The notes beneath the pieces were generated by a model. That model worked only from the letters and a program-made list of their open reading frames with translations, made no database searches and was not told where the DNA came from. DNA of 64,000 nucleotides from Marthasterias glacialis (lineage: Eukaryota; Echinodermata; Asteroidea; Forcipulatida; Asteriidae), in assembly GCA_911728455.2 (NCBI GenBank), contig OU452236.1:7372171-7436170 (forward strand), read 5' to 3'. A program made the position numbers and the translations under genes. Position 1 is the stretch's first letter. Every line of letters begins with the position of its first letter. Below, piece by piece: positions 22,306 through 33,335 of the stretch.

Positions 22306-22423
22306 AATAATCCGTGTATTTGGAAATAAATAATCACATTCCGAGAAAATAATGTATTTCATGTGTTTTATTGTAATTGTTTTGCCTGTGTTTCAATTCT
22401 AAATTATGGTATCCTGATATTTG

Positions 22424-22620
22424 AGATGGGCCTAATTTTATTAAGCTGCTCAGCAGAAAATATCTTGCTAAGCAAATAATTGCGGGCACCAGTCACAACA
22501 GCAAGGTGAATTACATGAAGTTTTCTTGACTGCTTGCCAGTTTCTGCTCAGCAAGATGTTTTTAAAAAAAAATTCAAGCAATTTTTTGTGCTTCACAGCT
22601 TCATGAAATTGTGCCCAGTT
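22424..22620. mobile_element. MITE, 'GGGCC..ATTTCAT' family, worn copy
   Basis: Left GATGGGCCTAATTTTATTAA then GCTGCTCAGCAGAAAA; right CAGCTTCATGAAATTGTGCC. Inner CTTGCTAAGCAA and CAGCAAGATG steps are typical of this family. Diverged from the 54.6 kb copy. Confidence 0.5.
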
Positions 22621-23644
22621 AAAAGAACTAACTTCAGATTCGATTCCAAACACAATTTCCTCTAAAAAAGATATAATTTTATGTGGGAACACTTTTCAAG
22701 ACAATTACTACCAGTTTGGAACTAGCTATATACCGATCAAATTTTTAGCTTGAAGATGACCTAGTTTTCACCAAAGTTCTACAATAACTGCAAAGCCAGG
22801 CTTCAATTTGGGCACAGATCACACCCAACATGAAAGCAAAGCGTACTGTAAAATCACAAATGGAGGTTTGTGCACACATTTCACACTGCATTCACTTGAA
22901 AATTCCACCAGCATCAACATTGCTATTTTTTTACTTTAGTAGTAACAGCTTCTTATGTGCATTTGAAATTGACTGCTTCATGTCAGTCAGTGTTACCATG
23001 GCCAAATCTAATAAAGCTGCCAAACACAAAAATGTGATTAGCCCATATTGCTTAATTAGCAGAAACAGGTTACTGGACAGGTTAGTCAGGCTACCTGTAT
23101 GAACAAACATGACCAACATTATGATCCCTTAAGGGGCGAGACTATTGTCCAACAAGCCTCACTTTAGCCTTCTTTACTTGTTGTTCACAAACTAGATGTC
23201 TGAATATCACAAAGCTTGGAGTCAGGCTTCAGTTAACTCAATCATTTTTTAGTCTCATCATGTCTAAAAAATACATGGCTTAAATAAAACAACCGGCTGA
23301 AGTAGGGCAAAGACTATGATTTTGGATATGTGTATATAACATCATTTACACCACTGGCACCAAATCACAACACTTACAAGTTACTCATGTAATTTAAGAT
23401 TTAGTAATATGTATGAAAGCCACAGCATAACTTGTATTTCTATTCTTGAGTGTTTTTCAATATGAATTAATTTGGAGTATATTCTTGTTCAATACTTTAG
23501 TCTCAATTTCACTGACTTGTTATAAAAAACTTTAATGCTTAATACTTTCTGAGTCTGGGTTACTAAGGATTTTATTTTTTCATGTTGAATCTGATGCACA
23601 TAGAATGCAGGTTTGCATTACATGCACAAAAGTAAGCAACAGAC

Positions 23645-23756
23645 AGAGCATACATACTGTCCGAAACGTTGAGTCCACCGGTTTCTTTAAAACCACACCG
23701 ACTCGAAAGAGAGATCTAACCACATGGTGTCACCGCAAAACCTGTCCTTATCCACA
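23645..23756. repeat. Half copy of the 22.05 kb fold-back element
   Basis: Contains CCGAAACGTTGAGTCCACCG, GAGAGATCTAACCACATGGT and GTCACCGCAAAACCTGTCCT, the same order as one arm of the 22049-22305 element (GTCCAAAACATCGAGTGAAC, GAGATTTTACACATGGTGCT). Confidence 0.45.
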
Positions 23757-24069
23757 TTTTACTGATAATGTGTTCAAATGATAGATGTTTTAACCCACAG
23801 ATGTAATAAGCAGTAAAACAGCCATATAAAATTACAATCTTAGGTTTATACACAAACATTGAAGCGACCAGCTTCAAAATGCAGGTTAAGTTAGGGCTCT
23901 AGTCAAAATATGACCCATGCTCATGACATCTAGGCTGTTTTCTTTACCAAAGAGCCCAAAATGGTTTTACATATGTATAAACATTTTGAACAAATTTTTA
24001 TAATACAAAGTACAGTATAAGATGGCATGGCTCATATCTTATTCAGTTGTACATGTAATGTAGTTTTAA

Positions 24070-24428
24070 AGGCAGGGGATACTTTTGGTAATTACTCCAA
24101 AAACAAATGACCATAAAAACTTAGTTGGTAAGGAGCAGCAGAAAGCTGTTGATAGTATAAAACATTATGATATACGACTCCCTTTGAAGTAACGTTGAGA
24201 GGCTAAATATTTGAATCTGAGATTGCTTTTTTTCATGTAATGAAAAACAAGCCGTTTCAGCCATTTTGGATCATTCTACATGGAAATAACCGCTCCAGAT
24301 TTTTGCCGATATCTCAAGAACGCTAACATCTCTTGAAACAAAATTTCAGAGGTTAGTTTTATGGTATCTACAACTATATAGGATTGGAACAAATGTACAG
24401 CTCCAAATACCAAAGGTATACCCTGCCT
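24070..24428. mobile_element. MITE with TTAA duplication, 'AGGCAGGGGATAC' ends
   Basis: The ends are AGGCAGGGGATACTTTTGGT and, reversed, AGGCAGGGTATACCTTTGGT; TTAA flanks both. Inside, GATAGTATAAAACATTATGA and CCTTTGAAGTAACGTTGAG match a repeat I remember as very abundant in echinoderms. About 310 bp upstream of the ISCA1 stop on the other strand. Confidence 0.75.
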
Positions 24429-24621
24429 TTAAACAAACATGTACACATATATGGAGATTACAGTGCACAGCAAATGATTTTGCTTGGCAAGAACTTAATT
24501 GCTTATTGTTAACAGGTCACTATTTATAAACAGTATGACATTAGCTGTACCATCCCTTGAATGTCTCCACATGGTCTGATCTCCTGAGGTTTCCAACAGT
24601 AATCTAGTGTATCAAAGCATT

Positions 24622-24627
24622 TTTATT
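24622..24627 (-). terminator. Candidate poly(A) signal for ISCA1
   Basis: AATAAA on the minus strand about 112 bp after the ISCA1 stop codon, a normal spacing for a short 3' UTR. Confidence 0.4.
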
Positions 24628-24738
24628 CCAGCACCAGTCTCATACAATGATTGGGTTTCTCTCAACTTCTTCTTCAAAAAGCACTCTGTCTCTCTCTCTC
24701 TCCCCATCCCCCATCCCCAAGGGACCAAGTCGGTGTTG

Positions 24739-26093
24739 CTAGACATTGAAGCTTTCTCCACATCCACATGTGCCTTTGACGTTGGGATTGTTAAATACAA
24801 ACTCACTACTCAGTTTATTTTCCACATAGTCCATTTCTGTACCTAAGAGTGAAAGCTGAGCTTTGGAGTCAACAAAGACCCTCACCCCTAGAAGGAGAAC
24901 AGAGAACAAAAATGGAAACCACTTAATGAATACTACCTTGATTAAAGGGGAACCTCAGCGTGACTTTTAAACATGTGGGTATTTTGACCAATCCATCAAG
25001 TTCTAAATTACACTCACTCTCCTTAAAAATGAAGGTTTGCCAAAGAGACAGAACCTGGAGAACACAGCATACTAACACCACGTGACACACATGTATGGCA
25101 AAATTAAACCATGTGGTGATCTGTAAACCTGCATGGCAAAATGGAGGCACGCATTGAGCATTTTTTTAGTTTTTACTGGTCGATGTAAATGACATAGTAC
25201 ATGTATCTGCGTAACATATTTTGCCACACACGCATGTCACATGATATATTATTACACACCCTCAAAATAATTGTGTTTATGAAACGGGTACGCATGTCCA
25301 TAACAGGGTCTCACAAGCATTCTCCACATTCTGTTTCTACTTCGCAAATACTTTTTACGCACAATACAGTTAATGAGGATGCACGCATTAAGCCATGCTG
25401 GTCTAGATAATGACAAAATTTGTAGTGACCTAGTCCAGCATGCAACTCATTCCACGTCTTAACCCGTGCATCCCTATACAAATGTATTGCTCGTAAAAAG
25501 TATATTTGTGAAAATTCGAAGTTGTCTATGACAGTGTGACTTACCATCCTGAATCACCTCCTCATCAAATTTGCCTTTCTCTTTGGCATAATCCAATGTA
25601 TACGTCAGACCATTACAACCCCTGGTCTTAACACCAACACGTAACCCAGTAATCTCTGGTTTCTGACTGATTATTCCTTGGATCTTCTCAACTGCTGCCT
25701 GTGTCTACAATCAACACAAAAGACAAAATATTATTAAAAAAACATGGCTTAACGACCGTCAGGAGAAAGGAGGTTTACGATTATCGTAACTACCACAACC
25801 ATACTTAAATAATTGGGATGATCAATGGGGCACAACATCCTTATTGGAAAGGGAGATTTTAACCTGGGTAACATCCGTATAACTCAATTGGGATTTGATT
25901 GACAATGACTCTGCAAGCAGAAACATTAAGCAAAATCTAATGGAAAATTATTAAGTAATTTGTTACAAATAAGATGCAGGCCTAAACCTAAACGTACCAA
26001 AACCAAAGCCGCCCTCTGTGGGATAAGACGTTTCCTGCCTTTCACGGCTCGGACCGTAGCTCTACCGAGTCCACCTGCCACTGCTGACATCAT
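24739..26093 (-). CDS. ISCA1: Iron-sulfur cluster assembly 1 (A-type carrier)
   Basis: Exons 26093-25998, 25704-25545 and 24887-24739 join to 134 aa (human ISCA1: 129 aa), all GT-AG. ISCA1 acts with ISCA2 and IBA57 in the mitochondrial matrix in the late step that makes [4Fe-4S] clusters. Residues 1-28 are basic and Arg-rich without acidic residues ([15 protein letters not shown]), fitting a mitochondrial targeting peptide. The A-type fold follows: [20 protein letters not shown] (Cys62), [29 protein letters not shown], then TCGCGESF (Cys126, Cys128). The three cluster-binding cysteines of the family are all present. Two Met codons are adjacent at the start; the first is used. The gene converges with the FERM gene and diverges from UHMK1. 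Confidence 0.96.
25335..25512. repeat. Fold-back relative of the 21.6 kb element
   Basis: CTACTTCGCAAATACTTTTT at the left is mirrored by AAAAAGTATATTTGTGAA-type sequence at the right. Inside, GCCATGCTGGTCTAG pairs with CTAGTCCAGCATGC. This is the same core as 21.7 kb without the outer GGGAGAC ends. Lies in the second ISCA1 intron. Confidence 0.6.
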
Positions 26094-26661
26094 AAGTTGT
26101 TGAAATTTACAATAACAGATGTCAGATTGAATCCACACATTGTTCTGGGTAGTTGGCTACAGAAATAGAATATACAACCCAGTTCAATCAAATATATTAA
26201 TAATTATTTAATCATTCTATTATTTACTTTTATTTACTTCCTTCTTCTTTTGTCTTTCGGCAGAAATGGTCAGCAACAGCGTATACTCTTCTGGTGGGAC
26301 ACAGGTTTTTTTGTTTTCGGAAGTATTTAATTTTGTAAATCTCCTTAATATTTTTGACTTTTCTTCTTTTTTTTTTTCTTTTTTTTTCTTTTTTTTTTTT
26401 TACCAGATCGGCAGAAGGTTTGGTTATTGATTCAATGTATAAAAGTAATCGATAGACGACGTATTGGCAACACAAAAAAGTGAATTTTCTTATACCACGG
26501 TGATAGGAGACCCTCAGTATGAGACTTCACTGTATAAATCATGTGTAGGCAGCCATCATTTACAAATAAAGAGAAATGCAAATTACAAATTTAGTCACTT
26601 TCTTTCACCTTGTTTAGCAGCAGTCCGCCTGCTGTATAACCTCTACTCCTCTACTCTAGCC

Positions 26662-26790
26662 TAGACCCAGTAACTGGGGCGCTGTACTCCTTTTTTTTAG
26701 ATTTTTGACATTATCTGTCGTACTAGCTAGTACGACAGATAATGTCAAAAATCTCAAAAAAGGAGTACAGCGCCCCAGTTACTGGGTCTA
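26662..26790. mobile_element. 129-bp near-perfect palindromic MITE with 9-bp duplication
   Basis: TAGACCCAGTAACTGGGGCG at the left is matched by CGCCCCAGTTACTGGGTCTA at the right, and the arms meet at a central CTAGCTAG with almost no loop. Only about three differences exist between the arms, around the poly-T stretch. ACTCTAGCC occurs at 26653-26661 and again at 26791-26799: an exact 9-bp target-site duplication, typical of Mutator-like transposition. Confidence 0.85.
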
Positions 26791-28288
26791 ACTCTAGCCT
26801 ATCAATTCATGGTTTAACTGGTCAAGGTACATCTTTAAATGTAGTAGGTAATGATACACAATTTACAATTGGGCATTGTAACTACCATTAATTAGCAAAA
26901 CCACACAGCAAGGACCCCTTCAAAGGCCAAGGTTTACCTCTATGGCAAATCCGGCAAAACATACCAGACCGGGCATACGATAATAAAATAAATTTAATCA
27001 TGTTAATGTTACACAACAACCCGGAATGGCGTATTGAACAATTTTTGATATTTATGTAACAGTAAGCGTGATTTATGCTGAAAGTGAATATCATTCTTTA
27101 AAATGACAGTAACTTTTAAAATACTCACCACGTAAAAAAGCACTCTTTTAAGTAAAATTCAACTCAGATTGTTTTTCATGTCCCTCTCTCTTCGTAATTT
27201 TTGGAAGTTTTTCATAACAACGAACTTGTTACAGCGCCCTCTGTAGGTCAAACATTATAATTAGTCTGGCGCAATCAAAATTGAGCTGTGTACGAATCTC
27301 AAAAAGGTTGCCTTATATTTAATATTTCTGAGGAAGGAAACCCGTGAAAACATTGTTGAAGAATTCCTGATAATTAAGGTAAGTGGTGATTGTGGTGGTT
27401 TTAACCTGTGAACACTGTATAAAGTCGTTTCTTAGCTTAGAATGAACATGGAATGACTTAAACTTTTTGTAAAGTGTGTGTAACTGTAAAGAAAGGCAAC
27501 ACACACACATCCGACGTCATTTTGTGTGAAAACTTTACCCCGGGTTGGATTCCTCCTCCGTTGCATACAACGTGACGGAGCCCAGGGTATTAAAAGGTCC
27601 CCAAAACAAATTATGTTCATACTATTATTTGTATTAATAATATTGATACCTAATGGAGGAAGCTCAAACCTATGGAGGAAGCGGAAAGCTTATGTGTGGA
27701 ATTCTAAGACTACTGTGCTTGGTTCAGAATTATTAATTTTATCCTATTCCTGGCTTGGACTTTCCGACTTGGTGTTGGGTTGGCATGTACGGTTGGAACT
27801 GTCTGACTTGGGTGCAGTATTTTAGAAACAAAATGAAAATTGGTGTCTCCGGTGCAACTTTCTTTGCTGACTCCATATGTGAAAACTTGCACGCACGCGC
27901 ACAACATTCGAGTGCGTGGTATAGTTCATAGATGTAGCACCAGTAGTAGCAGCCGTGCTAATTTACAACTGCCAGCATGTGCATTTGCAGAATGCAGATT
28001 GAACATGCGTGCTCATCCATCCACGATGTATTGGCTTGCACAAGTTGCAAATTTGGGTGTCAAACTTAATTGTGCTTGACAGTTGCGAGTAATGCATAAT
28101 TACCTCGGAGCATGTACATGGTGTAGGAAAGTTTGTTATGTTCGGGATGATTTGTACAATTTCTCGTTTTATTTTCAGTATAATTTTCACTGAAAATGAA
28201 TGCAGATATTTAAAAAAAATACAAAGAGTAGTTTAAAATATCTGGAATATATGAACGGATTTTCAGCTTCCAACATCAGGTAAAACGG

Positions 28289-28347
28289 TAGTTGCGATAA
28301 TCGTCTCCGACCGTCGGGAGGATGGAGGGTTACGATTATCGCAACTA
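28289..28347. repeat. Short fold-back, TAGTTGCGATAATCGT arms
   Basis: Perfect 16-bp arms TAGTTGCGATAATCGT / ACGATTATCGCAACTA around a 27-bp centre with GACCGTCGGGAGGATGG. A half-related string (CGACCGTCAGGAG... ACGATTATCGTAACTA) lies at 25753-25794. Confidence 0.6.
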
Positions 28348-28685
28348 GTAAAACGGGGAAACTAAGTCTTGTAATTTTGTTTTCTTGTAATTTTTTTTGC
28401 ATTGTATTTATAGAGAAGCTTTTCACCCAGGACAGCAGTTCGGTGCATTGAAGACTGGTATTCTACCAGGGCTATAAAAACTTCAGCTAAAAAAATAAGG
28501 ACAACTTGACCTTGAAAACTATACTCTTTGTTTTTTTTTGCAGAAGTACGTGCTATTGACTACAATAAGTAACAAGGTATGTTTGTCAACTAGCCAGCAA
28601 CACTTAAATTGGACATCAACTTTTACCATCATGTGAATTGTGATTGTCGGAAAGTTTGCTCGTAGAAAGTGATATCTACAATAAA

Positions 28686-31600
28686 ATGGAAAAACACACT
28701 CCGGAGCTTTTCCTTGACCTAAGTGAGGGTGCGGTTCTCTCGTTTATGGGCCAGTCTTGGAGAATTATCAGGTGTCGAGGTATGGGTCGTTGCGCTAAGG
28801 TTTACCATGCAGTGTCAAGCGAGGGCGGTGCACAGCTAGCTATTAAGGCATTCCGGAGAGAAGAGAAGTATCGCCTGGTGTTCATTAAAGAGATCAGGAA
28901 TTTGGATGCAGTCTACATGAATAGGCACATCGGTAACAAATTACTTTTTCTTTACCATAATGATATTGACAGATATATTTTACCACATTTGTTTAGAACT
29001 TGCTTTTAAATTAATTTTTTCAGTATTGTTGTTTTTGCGAAAACAAATACTGAACAAATCTTTAAGCTAACATACAATATTTGGATTTTACCTTTGAACT
29101 GTTACAGACATAATATGTTTGTAACAGTTCATTTAGGCCTACATCACGCTTATTCATAATTGGTCGAAGCGCCAAACAACTTACTGCTGCCAAGGGCAGG
29201 AGAAAAACAAAAATAATCACAGGTAGCCAAAGGCTGGATAATTATGCCAAATTTTGAGAGATGCATTATAACATTCTCTGTTAGAAAAAAAAAAAATTCA
29301 ACTTTGAGATAATTCAAATAAAAAATAGTGTATATTTTCCATTGCAGCATCCGTTCTTGGAAGTTTCACCCACAAAGGCCATCCCTGTCTTCTGTTTGAA
29401 CTCCTAGAATTCAACCTGAAAGAACTCCACCTGAAGAATGCGGCAGTTGTGGAGACGACTAACCCCAACTACCTGTCTCTATATCTAGTACAGAGGCTTT
29501 TAGAGGACATCATGAAATGCTTACAGCATGTCCATGCTAGAGGATGGGTCCATGCTGATCTCAAACCTGCTAATGTCATGTGGTGTGCCCAAGAGGGCTG
29601 CTGGAAAGTTATTGATTTTGGACACAGCTTCCAAGAAGGTCATCAGGTGAATTCATCTTTGAGTTTCAGCCTTTGTTCTTTGTTTCTGAAGGGGGTTGTT
29701 TTTTTGTATTTATGGTCAAGGTTACCTCTCTGTACAAATCACATAAAGACGATGTGACCTCTGCCTGGCAGCTTGTGCCCTCATCATGTTTTGCATAAAT
29801 TTTGTTTAGGAGGGACGTCATGGGTCAGTTGCCTTTAAATTGTGTGACCTTTGATGTTACTCCTTAACCAAATTTTGTTCACCTTGTAATGACAGGTGAA
29901 CGATTGTGGCACCATTAAGAAACTTCTATTTAAAAGGTAGACTTTGGTAATAAGTTGGAATTTCTCTTGCAGGATTTTAGCCAGATACAGAGTTTTTGCT
30001 ACCAGTCTCCCGAAGCCAAAACATGGAATGCCTTTATCTTACAGCACAGCAATGCACCACGGGGTCGAAAACTCAGTGATAAGCCCCAATCCTGTACCTC
30101 AGCTGTGGATATTTGGAGTGTCGGGTGTATTGTAGCCGGGGCGTTCACTGGAATCAAGTTATATGAGCAAGGAGATGTTATGCCAGGTGGTTGCCAGCAA
30201 TGCCGGGTAGGAAAACATTCACCAAGTTTACTTTTTAAACAGGTTACCAGCCTAAATGCAATGAAAACCAATTCCTAAAAAGAACAGCTTTTGAATTAAG
30301 AAGCACTGTATACTCAGCGCTTTCCGATTCCTGCAACAAAAATACACATTTGGGTGGCATTCGAACTCATGAGCAGATTTCTTAACTACTTAACCACTAA
30401 GTGAGGTACCCTCACATCACTTTCTGAGCTTGGTGGTCTTGTGTTTAAGACATTTATTCTAGAATACATGGGTCATGGGTTCAAATCCTCCTGAGTTTCC
30501 AGTTTAATTTTGTTCCTGTATACACATCGATGCAAGGGTGAAACCAAAATAATAAAGAACAGTTTGTGAAAGGTGAATATAAAGGAAAGCAGAGGCCGTC
30601 AGGAAGCTTTACTCCAAAATGCTCTGTCTTCTTGAACTAACCAATGTTATACCTTGTATTCTGCAGAAAGACTGTGAGACACTGAAGTGTGAGTGTGAGC
30701 CACTGATAGAAGCTATTATAAACCAACGACCAATTGATAACCACATTCCTAAGATCAATGACATCGTGGCTGACCTGCGTGATCTTCTCATTCAGTGAGT
30801 ATTAGCGCCAAGTCAAATGGCTATGACTTTGGCTGTTGGCTTCAGTTGCAATGTTAAAGTACAGGCAGAAGCCATCATCTAGCCAGAGCCACTATAGTCT
30901 ACATGATATTTGTAAATGCAGTGATTTGTCTCCATATTATCTCTACAAGCATAACTACCTAGTCAGACAGTAAGTTTGAATTAGTGTCAGTTCTTCTAAT
31001 CTGAAGGATGATTTTGGAATAAAACTAAAGCCGAGATTGTCCATTGTTTTGTTTTTGGTTTTGTGTAACCCTTTCCGTACCATAGGCAATTACAGTCAGC
31101 TGCACTAAAACTACCTCTTCCTTGCCATAAGTGACTTTAGTTGACCAAAACCACACACATACACATAAATCCTGAGCATAAAGGCCATTTTTGTGGGCTG
31201 TAGTTTTGGGCCCAGGTTTTGTTTGAGCATTTCATGGTTTTTGTTCCCCATCCTAGAATGCTTCAGTGTACATCTGAGGATCGGCCCACTGCATCAGCCT
31301 GTCTCCAACATTCCTTCTTCTCTCATAAGCTGAAGCCAAGCTACAAGGATTTGTTGCTCTTGCCAACACGCATCCTACAACTAGACAATGTGACAAATGC
31401 AGAAGAGAAAGTCGGTACTACTGATGATTATACAGGTAAAATAAGCTACATTCAAACCAAAGATATATGAAAAACAGTTACCAGCTTTTAATGAATGTTA
31501 CTTTTTGCCAGACGCCAGTCACAACTATAATATATTACATGAAATTTTGACTGGTAACCCATTTTGATAAGTAAGAAAATTCTGTGCTAAGCAAAGTTGA

Positions 31601-33335
31601 AATAAAGCCCTATCCATACCTTTTCTTGTGGTGTCACAGCATCCAGTGGTTGACAAAGTACAGGGGGCGGCCTTCACTGCAAAAAATACATTTCGTCAGT
31701 TAACACAATAATAGGGTGGCATGTGCATAAAGCGCTCGCCTCTCACCAACGTGGCCCTGGTTCGATTCCCGGCTACGGCCATATGTGAGTGAGTTGTGCA
31801 TTGGTTCTCTCCTGCGCCATGAGGGTTTTTCTCGGCCTTCCGGTTTTCCTCTGGAAAATCAAACACTTTCAATCTCAGGCTGTGTTCCGTGGTCACTGCC
31901 AAAGGCGCCCTTTTATGCCTGCAGCTCGAACACGTGTAGCTGCGTCCTTCGCAATTCAGCTTCCAGTAAGCATCATTAGCCTCCCAAATTGTTATTATTA
32001 TTATTACTATTATTAATGCTATCAAATTACCCATATCACGTATGAATCAACTGTGCTACCCAAAACAAAAAGTACACGTATTCTTCATCACAAGAAGTAA
32101 AATGTTTTGTTAAAATTTGTGCCAAGCCAGTTATATATTTTTTATGCTTAATTTTGCCCATACAAAGTGGTTAATGTTTGAAACAATAGAAAGGTCTTTT
32201 CACTTTTCCTATTTTTTCCTTTGCTTACTAAGTAAAGTTTTTTTCAGCAGTATTTTGGAGATTACAAAATTAAAGAATTGAGTTTAGAGGTTACATGTAT
32301 GTCATAGAGCTGCAGAGATTTTCTAAGCATAGAACAAGATTGCTTAGCAAAAACAGGTTAGCAACCCTTTTGAACCCAACTCCCACATGGCCATTAACAA
32401 GTAATAGTCATGACCATCCTACTGACCATCATTGAATTTCTTCTTAATGTTTTTCCTTTTGAAAAAAAATATGCACTATGAAAGGGTTCACAGAAAGGCT
32501 TGATTATGAACTTTATATGCCATTTCATTCTGCAGATATTATTGACGACTTGCGAGAAGAATGTGAGAAATTCGGAATAGTTCGGAAGATCGTATTGCCT
32601 AAAGAAGAAGAGAACAAAAACAAGGTAAAAATAATATATCCTGCTTATTTGTAATCTCAGCCAATGAACATTGTTTTGCTTGGGTGATTTCATTTCCGAT
32701 TTTATTTCCAAAGACTTGTATTTTCTTTGTGTTGTAGCCCATTTCACTCAAATGCTGGCATCAGCCTTTTTCACAAATTGTATACAGATTTCAATCCTAT
32801 ATAACAAAAACGCATAAACAATAATTCGTATATCAACAAAAAACACATGGACTATGAACACTGCATCGCAATCGCGCCACACACTTTCATGAGTGCGCTG
32901 GAAAACGTGCATAGAAAACACGCCATATTTTTCAGGTGTGCAATTTTGATTTCAGCAAATGTCAGGTTTTTCCCGATGGTACGCTATTTGAGACGCCATA
33001 AGGAACGACGCGGTTACACAAGGTGGTATAGGAAGTACCAGTTCTCTGGTTTATTTCTGTGGCTACAAAGCAGGGTTATTAATAGGGCCATCTCACTTTC
33101 AAATCAGCCTTGATCACAGCATATAAGATGTTACCCATGTATGATGTTATATGTGACCACTACAACGTTATCTTTTACTGTACAGGCCTTTGTTGAATTT
33201 GAAGATGCATTGGATTGTGAGAATGCTCAGAGAGGATTAGTTGGTCGTCAGTTTGATGGGAAACCTCTTCTGGCTACATTCTACCCCATTGATGACTATC
33301 GGTCTCAGATCCTAGGCACAGCAGGTGGGTGTTGA
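28686..33335 (+). CDS. UHMK1: U2AF homology motif kinase 1 (KIS)
   Basis: Coding exons 28686-28932, 29348-29646, 29973-30206, 30667-30794, 31257-31435, 32536-32624, 33186-33335; 441 aa (human 419), GT-AG with phases 1,0,0,2,1,0. A nuclear Ser/Thr kinase that in vertebrates phosphorylates SF1 and stathmin. Kinase domain: glycine loop CRGMGRCAKV (30-39), catalytic Lys54 in AIKAF, Glu69, catalytic loop HADLKPANV (151-159; HAD replaces HRD, as in human KIS), Mg-binding DFG (172-174), SPEA (194-197), then CTSAVDIWSVG. The C-terminal UHM has DLREECEKFG, AFVEFEDA, the ULM-binding GRQF (R-x-F) and LLATFYPIDDY. The pairing of kinase and UHM is unique to this family. The ATG at 28686 has a good context (AAAATGG). 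The tail after ATFYP lacks the human ending; the last codons overlap a possible donor (GCAG|GTGGGT), so a further small exon cannot be excluded. Confidence 0.95.
31714..32015 (+). mobile_element. tRNA-derived SINE, third family, with (TTA)n tail
   Basis: Head GGGTGGCATGTGCATAAAGC then GCTCGCCTCTCACC (A box side) and GGTTCGATTCCCGG (B box). The body includes GAGGGTTTTTCTCGGCCTTC, CTTTCAATCTCAGGCTGTG and CTGCAGCTCGAACACGTGTA, then CCTCCCAAATTG and a TTA microsatellite tail. A full reverse copy lies at 44.56-44.89 kb. In UHMK1 intron 5. Confidence 0.8.

Larger units (their letters stand above)
18819..24738. other. Intergenic DNA between FERM gene and ISCA1, repeat-filled
   Basis: The two flanking genes converge on this interval. 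I found no exon with coding character on either strand. At least seven inverted-repeat elements, listed separately, occupy about a third of it. Confidence 0.6.
26094..28685. other. Intergenic DNA between divergent ISCA1 and UHMK1
   Basis: Should hold both promoters and UHMK1 5' UTR. A pyrimidine/poly-T tract lies at 26.34-26.40 kb. A possible small non-coding UHMK1 exon at about 28545-28576 has a good acceptor (TTTTTTTTGCAG) and donor (AAG|GTATGT), but its use is unproven. Two inverted-repeat elements are listed separately. Confidence 0.45.

Noticed and set aside
26888..27094. 68-codon minus-strand frame upstream of ISCA1
   Set aside because: No family resemblance, no good splice or start context; probably chance.
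28644..28685. Upstream extension of the UHMK1 frame to 28644
   Set aside because: It begins at TTG, not ATG; the first ATG in frame is 28686 with a good context.
31714..31790. tRNA gene on the plus strand
   Set aside because: Same reason: tRNA-like head of a SINE with a full-length second copy at 44.6 kb.
32847..33113. 88-codon plus-strand frame in the last UHMK1 intron
   Set aside because: The UHMK1 reading frame joins exon 6 (ends 32624) to exon 7 (starts 33186) without it, matching the family; this frame looks like repeat-derived sequence.
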